A DNA stretch of 64,000 nucleotides, from the NCBI RefSeq assembly GCF_003937915.1, contig NZ_RHUM01000009.1, positions 1 to 64,000 on the forward strand. Direction: 5' to 3'. The DNA comes from Erwinia sp. 198. Its GTDB lineage: Bacteria; Pseudomonadota; Gammaproteobacteria; Enterobacterales; Enterobacteriaceae. The notes under the pieces are model-generated. The model saw only the letters and a list, made by a program, of their open reading frames with translations. It was not told the origin of the DNA and made no database searches. Shown piece by piece: positions 56,500 through 64,000 of this stretch; position 1 is the stretch's first letter; every line of letters begins with the position of its first letter. A program made the position numbers and the translations under genes.

Positions 56500-58608
56500 T
56501 CAGAAATCGTAGCCGACGGTGGCCATCACCGAACGTTCTGCTCCCCAGTAGCAGTAGCCCGTGCCGTAGCAGGCCGCGACGTAGTGACGGTCGGTGAGGT
56601 TAGTGGCGTTAAGCTGCACAAACGCGCCTTTCAGGCTGGGGTTCCAGACGCCAAGATCGGCCCGTACCGAAGCGTCAAACAGCGTGACGGAGGGCAGGCG
56701 CGTGGTGTTTTCATTGTCCGCCCACTGCTTGCCGATATAGCGCACGCCCGCGCCCGCGCTGACGCCCCATGCAAACTGATATTTGCCCCAGAAAGAGGCC
56801 ATTGAATTTGGCGTCACGTAAGGCGTGTGGCCGTCGTTGCCGTCCACGGCATCCTTATAACGGACGTGATTAAGCGTATAGCTGGCCAGCGTGCTCAGGC
56901 GCGGCGTCCACTGGTGATGGGCTTCCAGCTCCAGCCCCTGCGAATGCACTTTGCCTGCCGGGTCGTAATAAGATTCCTTGACCACGCGGTTGCCTACATC
57001 TTTCTGCGTTAAATCGTACACTGCCGCGCTATAGAGATCCGAGGTGCCCGGTGGCTGATATTTTACGCCGGTTTCATACTGCTCCGAGGTGGTTGGCTGC
57101 AGCAGATTGCCATTAATATCGGAAAGGGACTGCGGCGTAATCGCCTGGCTGTAGCTGACGTAAGGCGAAACGCCGTTGGCAAAGGCGTAAAGCAGCGCGG
57201 CGCGCCCGCTGAGATGATCGTCCTGGCGGCGATGCTTGTCTGCCGTCGCATCGTTCTCCGTTTGCGATACGATACGGTCGTAACGTCCGGACAGATCCAG
57301 ATGCCACTGCTGCCAGATCATCTCATCCTGCAAATAAACACCGGTCTGATAGTAGCGGCGCTGCGAGCGGGAAAAATCGTAATTCGGCTGCGGCCCCAGC
57401 GCTTCACCCGTGCGCGCGTTCAGCTGGCTGGCGTTGCCGCTGGCTTCGTTAAGATCGTTTTTATACTGATGGTACTCCGCGCCCAGCACGACTTTGTGTG
57501 CCAGCTCGCCCGTGGCGAAATCCGCCTCCAGCTGATTATCCAGCGCAAAGGCATCAAGTGACGAGCGGGAGCCGGAGTAATAGCGGTTCAGCCGATCCGC
57601 GTCAGCCGTATCCCAGCCGGTTTGATAAACCTGATCGAGATCGACATTGGAATGGGCGTAGCTGGCGTTAGAGCGGAAAGCCCAGGTATCGTTAAAGCGA
57701 TGAGCAAATTCATAGCTGTAAATCTGCTCGTGCCGTTTAAACTGATCCAGAGCGCTGTCGCCATCGTAAAAGCCGGTACTCAGCTTGCGTCCGTTATGTT
57801 CGGTGATGCTGCCGTCACCGGGCACCGCGCCGTGATAGCCACCGGAAGGATCTTTCTGTAGATAAGCGCGCAGCAGCAGAGAAGTATCCTCATCCGGCTG
57901 CCAGAGCAGGGAAGGGGAAAGGGCGTATTTCTCTTCGCGCGTATGATCGTATTGCGTATCGCTGTGGCGGCTAAGACCGGTCAGCCGGAACGCCCACTGT
58001 TCGTTAATGGCATCGGTGTAATCGAAGCCGGTGCTGGTACTGTTATGGTTGCCCGCCGAGGCACGGAAATGGCCCTGCTGGCTGAATTGCGGACGCTTTG
58101 AACTTTCCATCACCAGCCCGCCCGGCACCGTTTGACCATAAAGCGCCGATGAGGGGCCCTTAATTACGTCGATACGTTCCAGAAACCAGGGATCGACCTG
58201 CAGTATATTATAACTGCCGGGATCGCTCATCAGCCGCAGGCCGTCCAGGAAGATATTATCCACGTCGCCGCCGTGGAAGCCGCGCAGCGAAACGGTATCG
58301 TAGCGGCTGGCTGCGCCGGCAAAATTCGTAAAAGCACCGGCGGTATAACTCAGCGCCTGGTTAACGTCGGTTGCCCCCTGATCTTCCATCTGCTGTCGGG
58401 TGACAACGGAAACGGCCTGCGCGGTAAGCCCCAGCGGCCGATCGGTCTTCATTGCGCCCTGGCTGGTGGTGGCGTTATAGCCGGAGGTCGGGGTAGTGGC
58501 CGTTTCGGCAGGTGCGGCGGTAACGACCAGCGTATCGGCGGCGCAAAGGGCAACAGGTGAGACAAACAGCGTGGTACAGAACAGCAGGCGTTTTTGAGCG
58601 AAAACCAT
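56500..58608 (-). CDS. TonB-dependent siderophore receptor (FoxA/hydroxamate type)
   Basis: The 702-residue outer-membrane receptor has a signal peptide (to about residue 23), TonB box DTLVVTAAP, plug domain (VIKGPSSALYGQTVPGG) and a 22-strand barrel ending in Tyr-Asp-Phe. The C-terminal AACYGTGYCYWGAERSV and the plug segment LDGLRLMSDPGSYN resemble FoxA-type receptors for hydroxamates such as ferrioxamine. The exact ligand is not certain. A Fur box lies upstream. Confidence 0.88.
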   Translation of the reverse strand: MVFAQKRLLFCTTLFVSPVALCAADTLVVTAAPAETATTPTSGYNATTSQGAMKTDRPLGLTAQAVSVVTRQQMEDQGATDVNQALSYTAGAFTNFAGAASRYDTVSLRGFHGGDVDNIFLDGLRLMSDPGSYNILQVDPWFLERIDVIKGPSSALYGQTVPGGLVMESSKRPQFSQQGHFRASAGNHNSTSTGFDYTDAINEQWAFRLTGLSRHSDTQYDHTREEKYALSPSLLWQPDEDTSLLLRAYLQKDPSGGYHGAVPGDGSITEHNGRKLSTGFYDGDSALDQFKRHEQIYSYEFAHRFNDTWAFRSNASYAHSNVDLDQVYQTGWDTADADRLNRYYSGSRSSLDAFALDNQLEADFATGELAHKVVLGAEYHQYKNDLNEASGNASQLNARTGEALGPQPNYDFSRSQRRYYQTGVYLQDEMIWQQWHLDLSGRYDRIVSQTENDATADKHRRQDDHLSGRAALLYAFANGVSPYVSYSQAITPQSLSDINGNLLQPTTSEQYETGVKYQPPGTSDLYSAAVYDLTQKDVGNRVVKESYYDPAGKVHSQGLELEAHHQWTPRLSTLASYTLNHVRYKDAVDGNDGHTPYVTPNSMASFWGKYQFAWGVSAGAGVRYIGKQWADNENTTRLPSVTLFDASVRADLGVWNPSLKGAFVQLNATNLTDRHYVAACYGTGYCYWGAERSVMATVGYDF

Positions 58609-58691
58609 GCTTTTTCCCTTTCAGAGTTCAAACAGAAAGCGCTGCCGGACTTGTTAACGGCTGGCAGCAAAAGTGTAACGAGTATGACAAT

Positions 58692-58712
58692 CTTAATGAT
58701 AATTATTATCTT
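58692..58712. promoter_or_regulatory. Fur box upstream of the receptor
   Basis: TTAATGATAATTATTATCTT matches the GATAAT repeat consensus of Fur, 84 bases before the receptor start, in a region of AT-rich DNA. Confidence 0.8.
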
Positions 58713-58819
58713 TACAACTGCGGCGTACAATCCGTGATTTTTCTGATAAACGGCGTAGGGGAGAAGAGGAAAAGAAAGGCAGGAAAAACAGGCGATCCGG
58801 GATCGCCTGAAGGAAAGTG

Positions 58820-60466
58820 TTACTGGCCTTTAGTGATATCGCCGACGTTATTGCACACTACCCCTTTCGGGCAGTAGAGATCCATTAACTTCAGCGTGAC
58901 GCCGTTGGTCCAGCCGAAGCCATCCTGTAGCGGGTATTCGCCGCCGCCGCCGCCGCCCAGATTATTGCCTTCCACCACATATTTTTCGACCAGCTTGTGT
59001 TCTTTATCATAGGTGGTCTGCACGTTTTTCAAAAAGCGCATGCCGATATCTTTCGCCAGCGTCTGCTTGCCATAGTTGTTCAGCCCTTCCACGGCGGCCC
59101 ACTGCAACGGCGCCCAGCCGTTTGGCGCATCCCACTGCTGACCGTTGTTGACGTTGGTTGTTACCAGGCCACCTTCCTTCACCAGCTGCGCCTGTACCGC
59201 CGTCGCCGTACGGTTGGCCTGATCCGCTGTTGCCGCCTTAAGATAAAGCGGGAACAGCGTCGCGGCCGTCAGCTGCGGACGGACTTGCGCCATCTTCCAG
59301 TCATAGTCGGCGTACCAGCCCTGTTTTTCATCCCAGAAATAGCGGTTAATTGCCTGCTGGCGCTGTTCGGCCCGCTGCGCAAAGCGCTCGCTGGCGTCCG
59401 CCTGACCGGCCTCTTTATTGGCGCGCGCCAGCGTTTTTTCCAGATGAAACATCAGCGAGTTCAGATCGACCGGCAAAATAGCGGTGGTTTGAATCGATGA
59501 GATATCGTCAGGTTTAGCGAACCAGCGCGAGCTGAAATCCCAGCCGGAGGCCGCGCCGGAACGCAGATCGCGATAAAGCTCGCCCTTATCGCGCCCCTTA
59601 GCTTTTTCCACCGTTGCGATGTCGTCCATATAAGATTCGGTACGTGGCACATCACGGGCGTCCCAATAGCGGTTCAGCAGCGCGCCGTCTTTCAGCTTTA
59701 CCAGCCGCTTGCTGGCTTCACCCGCTTTGAGACGATCGGCGCCGCTCATCCAGTAGTCATACTCTTTCTGCAGCTCCGGCAGATACTGGCGATAGACGCT
59801 GTCGCCTTTATGCGTCGCCAGCAGATCGACCATCAGGCTGAAGAAAGGCGGCTGCGAGCGGCTGAGATAATAGCTGCGGTTGCCGTTAGGGATATGGCCG
59901 TATTTATCCAGCAGCGAGGCGAAGTTATCCACCATATCCTGCACACGATCCCAGTGGCCGCTTTCCGCCAGACCAAGCATGGTGAAATAGCTGTCCCAAT
60001 AGTAAATCTCCCGAAAGCGGCCGCCCGGCACGACATAAGGCTTGGGCAACGCCAGCAGAGAATCCCACTGGTTAACCGGCGTGGCGTTACGGGTCAGTAC
60101 CGGCCACAGCCCGTCGATATGTTCACGCAGGCTCTGTCCGGCAGGCGGCACGTAGGCCGGGCCGTTGGTGGGCAGGGTGAAGTTAGTGTTCACAAATCGG
60201 CGCAGATCGAAATTGCGCTGTTTTCTCTGCATCTGCCAGTCTGCCAGAATCAGGCTGGGACTGGTTTTCGGCAGGGCGTCTGCGAAGGTCTTTTGATCGG
60301 GGAACAGTTTAGCGGCCTGCACCGCCTTAAACAACGGCCCCAGCGTCATATCGGGCGGCTGCGGCTGCCCATCGGCGGCAGCGGCGAAGCCAGCCTGCGT
60401 CAGCGCGGCAATCAGCAACGGCAGCGACAGCACGGTTTTCCATTGACGTTTTTCAACTTTCTGCAT
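58820..60466 (-). CDS. treA: Periplasmic trehalase TreA
   Basis: The 548-residue GH37 enzyme has a signal peptide (to about residue 31) and the family signatures [14 protein letters not shown] and [13 protein letters not shown], with catalytic residues in the (alpha/alpha)6 barrel. The tail carries a Gly-rich run (GGGGGGEYP). It splits trehalose to glucose in the periplasm during osmotic adaptation. Its neighbours here differ from E. coli, where it lies near ymgE and ycgR in a related but different order. Confidence 0.96.
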   Translation of the reverse strand: MQKVEKRQWKTVLSLPLLIAALTQAGFAAAADGQPQPPDMTLGPLFKAVQAAKLFPDQKTFADALPKTSPSLILADWQMQRKQRNFDLRRFVNTNFTLPTNGPAYVPPAGQSLREHIDGLWPVLTRNATPVNQWDSLLALPKPYVVPGGRFREIYYWDSYFTMLGLAESGHWDRVQDMVDNFASLLDKYGHIPNGNRSYYLSRSQPPFFSLMVDLLATHKGDSVYRQYLPELQKEYDYWMSGADRLKAGEASKRLVKLKDGALLNRYWDARDVPRTESYMDDIATVEKAKGRDKGELYRDLRSGAASGWDFSSRWFAKPDDISSIQTTAILPVDLNSLMFHLEKTLARANKEAGQADASERFAQRAEQRQQAINRYFWDEKQGWYADYDWKMAQVRPQLTAATLFPLYLKAATADQANRTATAVQAQLVKEGGLVTTNVNNGQQWDAPNGWAPLQWAAVEGLNNYGKQTLAKDIGMRFLKNVQTTYDKEHKLVEKYVVEGNNLGGGGGGEYPLQDGFGWTNGVTLKLMDLYCPKGVVCNNVGDITKGQ

Positions 60467-61093
60467 TAGTCGTTCTCCCTATCCCAATCGAATAGCTGTA
60501 AGTTATTGACCCTGAAACAAACTTTAGACGAAATTTCGGAGTTCGCCTCGATCGGTGCCGCGAAATGTGATGCGTCAGGCTTTTTGTCAACGGAGCGTGA
60601 AAGAAAATGGATACAAACTGGAAATATTTAATCAAATCTATTAAGCAAATAAAGTAAAAGCGGATTATTCAGGCTACGAGGGCTAATAGCTTACCAAAAA
60701 CCATCTGACGTCAGCGGCAGTCCATAAAAATCCGATCACGGGAACGCTATATTTATGAAAGATCTTTTTTCGGTAATTGTTTATCTGGCTGTTTGCACGC
60801 TTGCCAACAAGCCGCTTCTGGATGTTACTGAAAAAAATCAGATGGTGAAATAATGAGAATAAAAACCACCTGTTTTGTGAAGAAGCATCCTCATTGCCGC
60901 GAAGAACGATAAATTACTTTTGCAAATCACTATTGTGGTTAATATATTACGGGTGCGTTAGGGGGACGTCACGGCTTTATCCTTTGTCGTGAAGAAAATT
61001 TTTTATCGTGACGCGGCGCGGGAAAGCATATTGCCGCAAGCGCTTGAGGTCCATTCAGGGATTGACAGAATTATTGGAAAAAGGAAAACCGGC
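60467..61093. other. 630-bp intergenic region upstream of treA and the VasL-type gene
   Basis: It contains the divergent promoters. One 32-codon frame (60755-60853, MKDLFSVIVYLAVCTLANKP) might be a small membrane peptide but its ribosome site is poor, so I do not call it as a gene. No RNA gene recognised. Confidence 0.4.
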
Positions 61094-62260
61094 ATGACAA
61101 CACACGGCGACAATATTTTGCAGACGGGCGGCGATCCTCGCGCGCTGGCGGAATTTTCCGCCCTGCGGCAGGAAATCGCCTTGCTCAATCAGCCTGGCGA
61201 GTCAGGCCCGGACTGGCAGCGCGTGGAGGCGCTCGCGATCGCGCTTTTTCGGGCGAACGGCATGGATTTGCAAAGCGTGGCCTGGTATACGTTGGCCAGG
61301 GCGCACAGCGCCGGGCTGCCGGGATTGTGCGAAGGCTTTGAAATTATTACGGCAATGATGAAACATCAATGGCCGACGCTCTGGCCACAGCCGCTTTCCG
61401 CCCGGCTGGCAATTGTGACCTGGCTGAGCGCCGGGATGCAACAATGTCTTAAGGAGCTCCAGCCGGAAGCAAGCGATCTCGATCTGCTTTACCGATTACA
61501 GGCGCAGCTGGAGCAAAATGTCAAAACGCTTGAGGTGCTGGCCTACAAGCATCTGAGTCAGCTTGATCGTCTGAACATCCAAATCAGCCAGCTTATAGCG
61601 CAGCTTACCGTGCCGGAACGCCAGCTCAAAGCTGACCGAACCATGCTGAAGATGGCGACCCTGGCGCGGGCCGGCCGCAGCGACGAGTTTACGCCGCTGG
61701 TTTATGTGCCGGGTGATTTGACCAGCACTGGCGCGCTTACGGTCAGTTTTAGTTTTTGGGAGCGTAGCCGGGGCTTTTTTGCCGGCATGGTTATCGCCTG
61801 CCTGCTGTGCGCTTCAGGCACGTGGGCTTTTCAGCTGATGCAGCCCGAACCGGATAAAGCGCAGCGGATTGCTCAGCTGGCCCGCCAGGTTACGCCAGAG
61901 CTGGGCGGGCAGGATAAAAACTGGCAGGAGGCCGTTATGCTGGCCGCGCTGCCCAGGGAGCAGCTGGTGCTGTGGCATACGGCGCGGTTGAGATTAAAAA
62001 AAATGCTGGCGCTGGCGAAAGTGCCGGAGGAGCAGCGTGCTGGCTGTCTTACCTATGCGGAATTAGAGGCACAGCTGGTCGCCCTTCGACAGCCTCTGGA
62101 AGCGATGCAGCCCGCAGAAGAGCTGTTGCGTCAGCTTGAGTCGAATCCGCTATCGCCGGTATTAAGAGGGAAGATAGAGAATCGTTTAAAACAGCTGCTG
62201 GCGCGCTACGCGCTTATTCTTCAGTCTGCCAGTAAAGCCGCTTCGGAGAATAATAAGTAA
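61094..62260 (+). CDS. VasL/TssA-like type VI secretion-associated protein
   Basis: The 388-residue protein has an ImpA_N/VasL-like first half (GGDPRALAEFSALRQEI, EGFEIITAMMKHQWPTLWPQ, LARLAIVTWLS) and one membrane segment (about 220-240, FFAGMVIACLLCASGTWAF) before a helical C-terminal half. This architecture matches the long TssA/VasL group that associates with the T6SS sheath. No other T6SS gene is in the window. The ATG at 61094 has AAGGAAA upstream; 35 earlier in-frame codons are not conserved. Confidence 0.8.
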   Translation: MTTHGDNILQTGGDPRALAEFSALRQEIALLNQPGESGPDWQRVEALAIALFRANGMDLQSVAWYTLARAHSAGLPGLCEGFEIITAMMKHQWPTLWPQPLSARLAIVTWLSAGMQQCLKELQPEASDLDLLYRLQAQLEQNVKTLEVLAYKHLSQLDRLNIQISQLIAQLTVPERQLKADRTMLKMATLARAGRSDEFTPLVYVPGDLTSTGALTVSFSFWERSRGFFAGMVIACLLCASGTWAFQLMQPEPDKAQRIAQLARQVTPELGGQDKNWQEAVMLAALPREQLVLWHTARLRLKKMLALAKVPEEQRAGCLTYAELEAQLVALRQPLEAMQPAEELLRQLESNPLSPVLRGKIENRLKQLLARYALILQSASKAASENNK

Positions 62261-62646
62261 TAGCCTGCGCGTTTTTTAAACCAATGGCGTTTCGCTGGCA
62301 ATATTATAAAGAGAGTGGCGGGAACGGGTGTTCTGTTTCTTAACGGAGACTCTTTATCGTCGTAGCCAGGCGCGTAAGAAAAACCGGCCTGTTTTACCAG
62401 GCGTTTTCCAAAAATAACCCTGTGATATTTTATCAGGTTTATTTTTTACTGCGCGCTTCTGTTCCATCAGATATAGGGCGTAGGTTACTTTTTCAGGAAA
62501 TAATCAGCGCCAGAAAAAGAAAGCATTGCGGATGATAAGCGAATTTAGCATATAAAGGGCGGGGCACTGTCGTTGTATTAGCGCGCCAGCAGCCGTTATC
62601 TGGCGCGCTCATGGCTGGCTCTTTTATCCGATAAAGGAGCCGTGGA
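62261..62646. other. Intergenic region before the fumarase 3' end
   Basis: No supported gene; two genes converge here. I find no clear terminator with a T-tract, only a GC-rich inverted segment near 62575-62615 (GCGCGCCAG and CTGGCGCGC) of 9 bp each, which is a plausible hairpin terminator. Confidence 0.45.
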
Positions 62647-64000
62647 TTATTTAGCGCATTTACCGCACTGATTTTGCGTAATCAGCGTGAAAAAATCGTT
62701 GCCTTTATTATCAACCAGGATAAATGCCGGGAAGTTTTCCACCTCAATCTTCCACACTGCTTCCATTCCCAGTTCCGGGTATTCCACGCACTCCAGGCTC
62801 TTGATACTCTGCTGCGCCAGCACCGCCGCCGGGCCGCCGATGCTGCCCAGGTAAAAACCGCCGTGTTCGCGACAGGCATCGGTCACCTGCTGGCTACGGT
62901 TGCCTTTCGCCAGCATAATCAGGCTGCCGCCGTTGGCCTGTAAACGATCGACATAAGAATCCATTCGTCCGGCGGTCGTCGGGCCAAGCGAGCCGGAAGC
63001 GTAGCCTTCTGGTGTTTTGGCCGGGCCGGCGTAATAAACGGGATGATCTTTCAGGTACTGCGGTAAACCTTCGCCTCTTTCCAGCCGTTCGGCAAACTTC
63101 GCATGGGCAATATCGCGCGCCACGATAATGGTACCGCTCAGCGAAAGACGGGTAGAAACCGGGAAGCGCGACAGCTGCGCCAGAACCTCTTCCATCGGCC
63201 GGTTGAGGTTAATCTGATGCACCTCGCCTTCGCCCTGCTGGCGCAGTTCGGCCGGAATATAGCGTCCCAGATTATCCTCCAGCTTTTCAATCCAGATGCC
63301 GTCGCGGTTGATTTTCGCTTTGATATTGCGGTCGGCGGAACAGGAAACGCCCATGCCGACCGGGCAGGAAGCGCCGTGGCGCGGCAGGCGGATCACCCGA
63401 ATATCGTGAGCGAAATATTTGCCGCCGAACTGGGCACCCAGCCCCAGTTTCTGCGCGGCCGCCAGCAGCGCCTGTTCCAGCTCGCGATCGCGGAACGCCT
63501 GACCATGTTCGTTGCCTTCAAACGGCAGGCCGTCATAGTAATGCGTTGAGGCCAGCTTAACGGTTTTCAGGGTGCTTTCGGCCGAGGTGCCGCCGATCAC
63601 AAAGGCGATATGGTAAGGTGGGCAGGCCGCGGTGCCCAGCGTGCGCATTTTCTCAGTCAGCCAGGCTTCCAGCCTGCCGGGATTAAGCAGCGCGCGCGTT
63701 TCCTGCCACAGGTAGGTTTTGTTTGCGGAGCCGCCGCCTTTAGCCATACAGAGGAATTTATACTCATCGCCGTCCACGCTGTAGAGGTCGATCTGCGCAG
63801 GCAGGTTAGTGCCTGTATTGATCTCGCGATACATATCCAGCGCGACGTTCTGTGAATAGCGCAGATTATCCTGGCTGTAGGTATTGTAAACGCCCTGCGA
63901 CAGCGCCGCTTCATCACCGCCGCCGGTCCAGACGCGCTGGCCTTTTTTGCCCATAATAATGGCCGTGCCGGTATCCTGGCACGTCGGCAGCACGCCTTTC
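62647..64000 (-). CDS. fumA: Class I fumarate hydratase (FumA/FumB type), N-terminus beyond the window
   Basis: The visible 450 residues continue to the window edge. They include an iron-sulfur ligand Cys in PTCQDTGT, two further Cys in [16 protein letters not shown] (one is a likely cluster ligand), and [16 protein letters not shown] with the catalytic loop. The protein ends NQCGKCAK. It is a 4Fe-4S-dependent fumarase of about 548 residues, so about 98 are missing. Whether it is FumA or FumB cannot be decided here. Confidence 0.95.
   Translation of the reverse strand, partial: KGVLPTCQDTGTAIIMGKKGQRVWTGGGDEAALSQGVYNTYSQDNLRYSQNVALDMYREINTGTNLPAQIDLYSVDGDEYKFLCMAKGGGSANKTYLWQETRALLNPGRLEAWLTEKMRTLGTAACPPYHIAFVIGGTSAESTLKTVKLASTHYYDGLPFEGNEHGQAFRDRELEQALLAAAQKLGLGAQFGGKYFAHDIRVIRLPRHGASCPVGMGVSCSADRNIKAKINRDGIWIEKLEDNLGRYIPAELRQQGEGEVHQINLNRPMEEVLAQLSRFPVSTRLSLSGTIIVARDIAHAKFAERLERGEGLPQYLKDHPVYYAGPAKTPEGYASGSLGPTTAGRMDSYVDRLQANGGSLIMLAKGNRSQQVTDACREHGGFYLGSIGGPAAVLAQQSIKSLECVEYPELGMEAVWKIEVENFPAFILVDNKGNDFFTLITQNQCGKCAK

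Noticed and set aside
60755-60853. 32-codon peptide frame near treA
   Set aside because: Ribosome site is poor and there is no supporting conservation to see; mentioned only in the intergenic entry.

Overview
The window is chromosomal DNA of an enterobacterium, most likely Erwiniaceae (Mixta, Pantoea or Erwinia). The evidence is gene order and protein similarity: mfd, lolCDE-nagK-cobB, pepT, roxA, phoQP, purB-hflD-mnmA-nudJ-rluE and icd follow Escherichia coli order, while CDI fragments, a SymE-like gene, a beta-glucoside PTS locus, a VasL/TssA-like gene and the neighbourhood of treA are arranged as in plant- or environment-associated relatives. No rRNA, tRNA or CRISPR array was seen.

Layout. 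(1) 1-4.6 kb is an accessory cluster: the 3' end of a CdiA-type contact-dependent toxin with a small membrane immunity protein, a frameshifted orphan CdiA tail, an Ail/OmpX-like porin, an Imm42-like immunity gene, an 11-unit octamer repeat, a SymE-like toxin gene and a GvpU-like gene. (2) 4.7-26.9 kb is conserved core: mfd, lolCDE with nagK and cobB, an inserted EthD/ydcO/sutR block, pepT, roxA, phoQP with a clear PhoP box, then purB, hflD, mnmA, nudJ, rluE and icd. (3) 26.9-37.2 kb is a decayed prophage or satellite island next to the 3' end of icd. It holds an integrase remnant, a LuxR-type autoinducer-binding protein without a DNA-binding domain beside a small HTH gene, two copies of a DUF1364-antiterminator Q-immunity-toxin module, a broken zinc-finger Q gene, a GH19 lysozyme-like gene divergent from an exported protein, and a Tlde1-like effector with a lipoprotein partner. 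(4) 37.2-44.5 kb is a complete beta-glucoside/cellobiose locus: LacI-type regulator, EIIB, EIIC, EIIA, GH1 hydrolase, ROK kinase and GH4 hydrolase. (5) 44.5-56.5 kb is a mixed region of small and housekeeping genes, with a holin-pair phage remnant, a DinI/MsgA-like SOS gene with a LexA box, ldcA, emtA, ycgR and ymgE. (6) 56.5-64 kb has a Fur-controlled siderophore receptor, treA, a VasL-domain T6SS-type protein and a class I fumarase cut by the window edge.

The most striking theme is interbacterial antagonism. At least four toxin/immunity-like pairs sit in two accessory blocks, and a T6SS-type accessory gene lies near the end. Single-base indels in homopolymers break many accessory genes, while essentially all core genes are intact. 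This points to real decay, though raw reads would be needed to exclude sequencing error.
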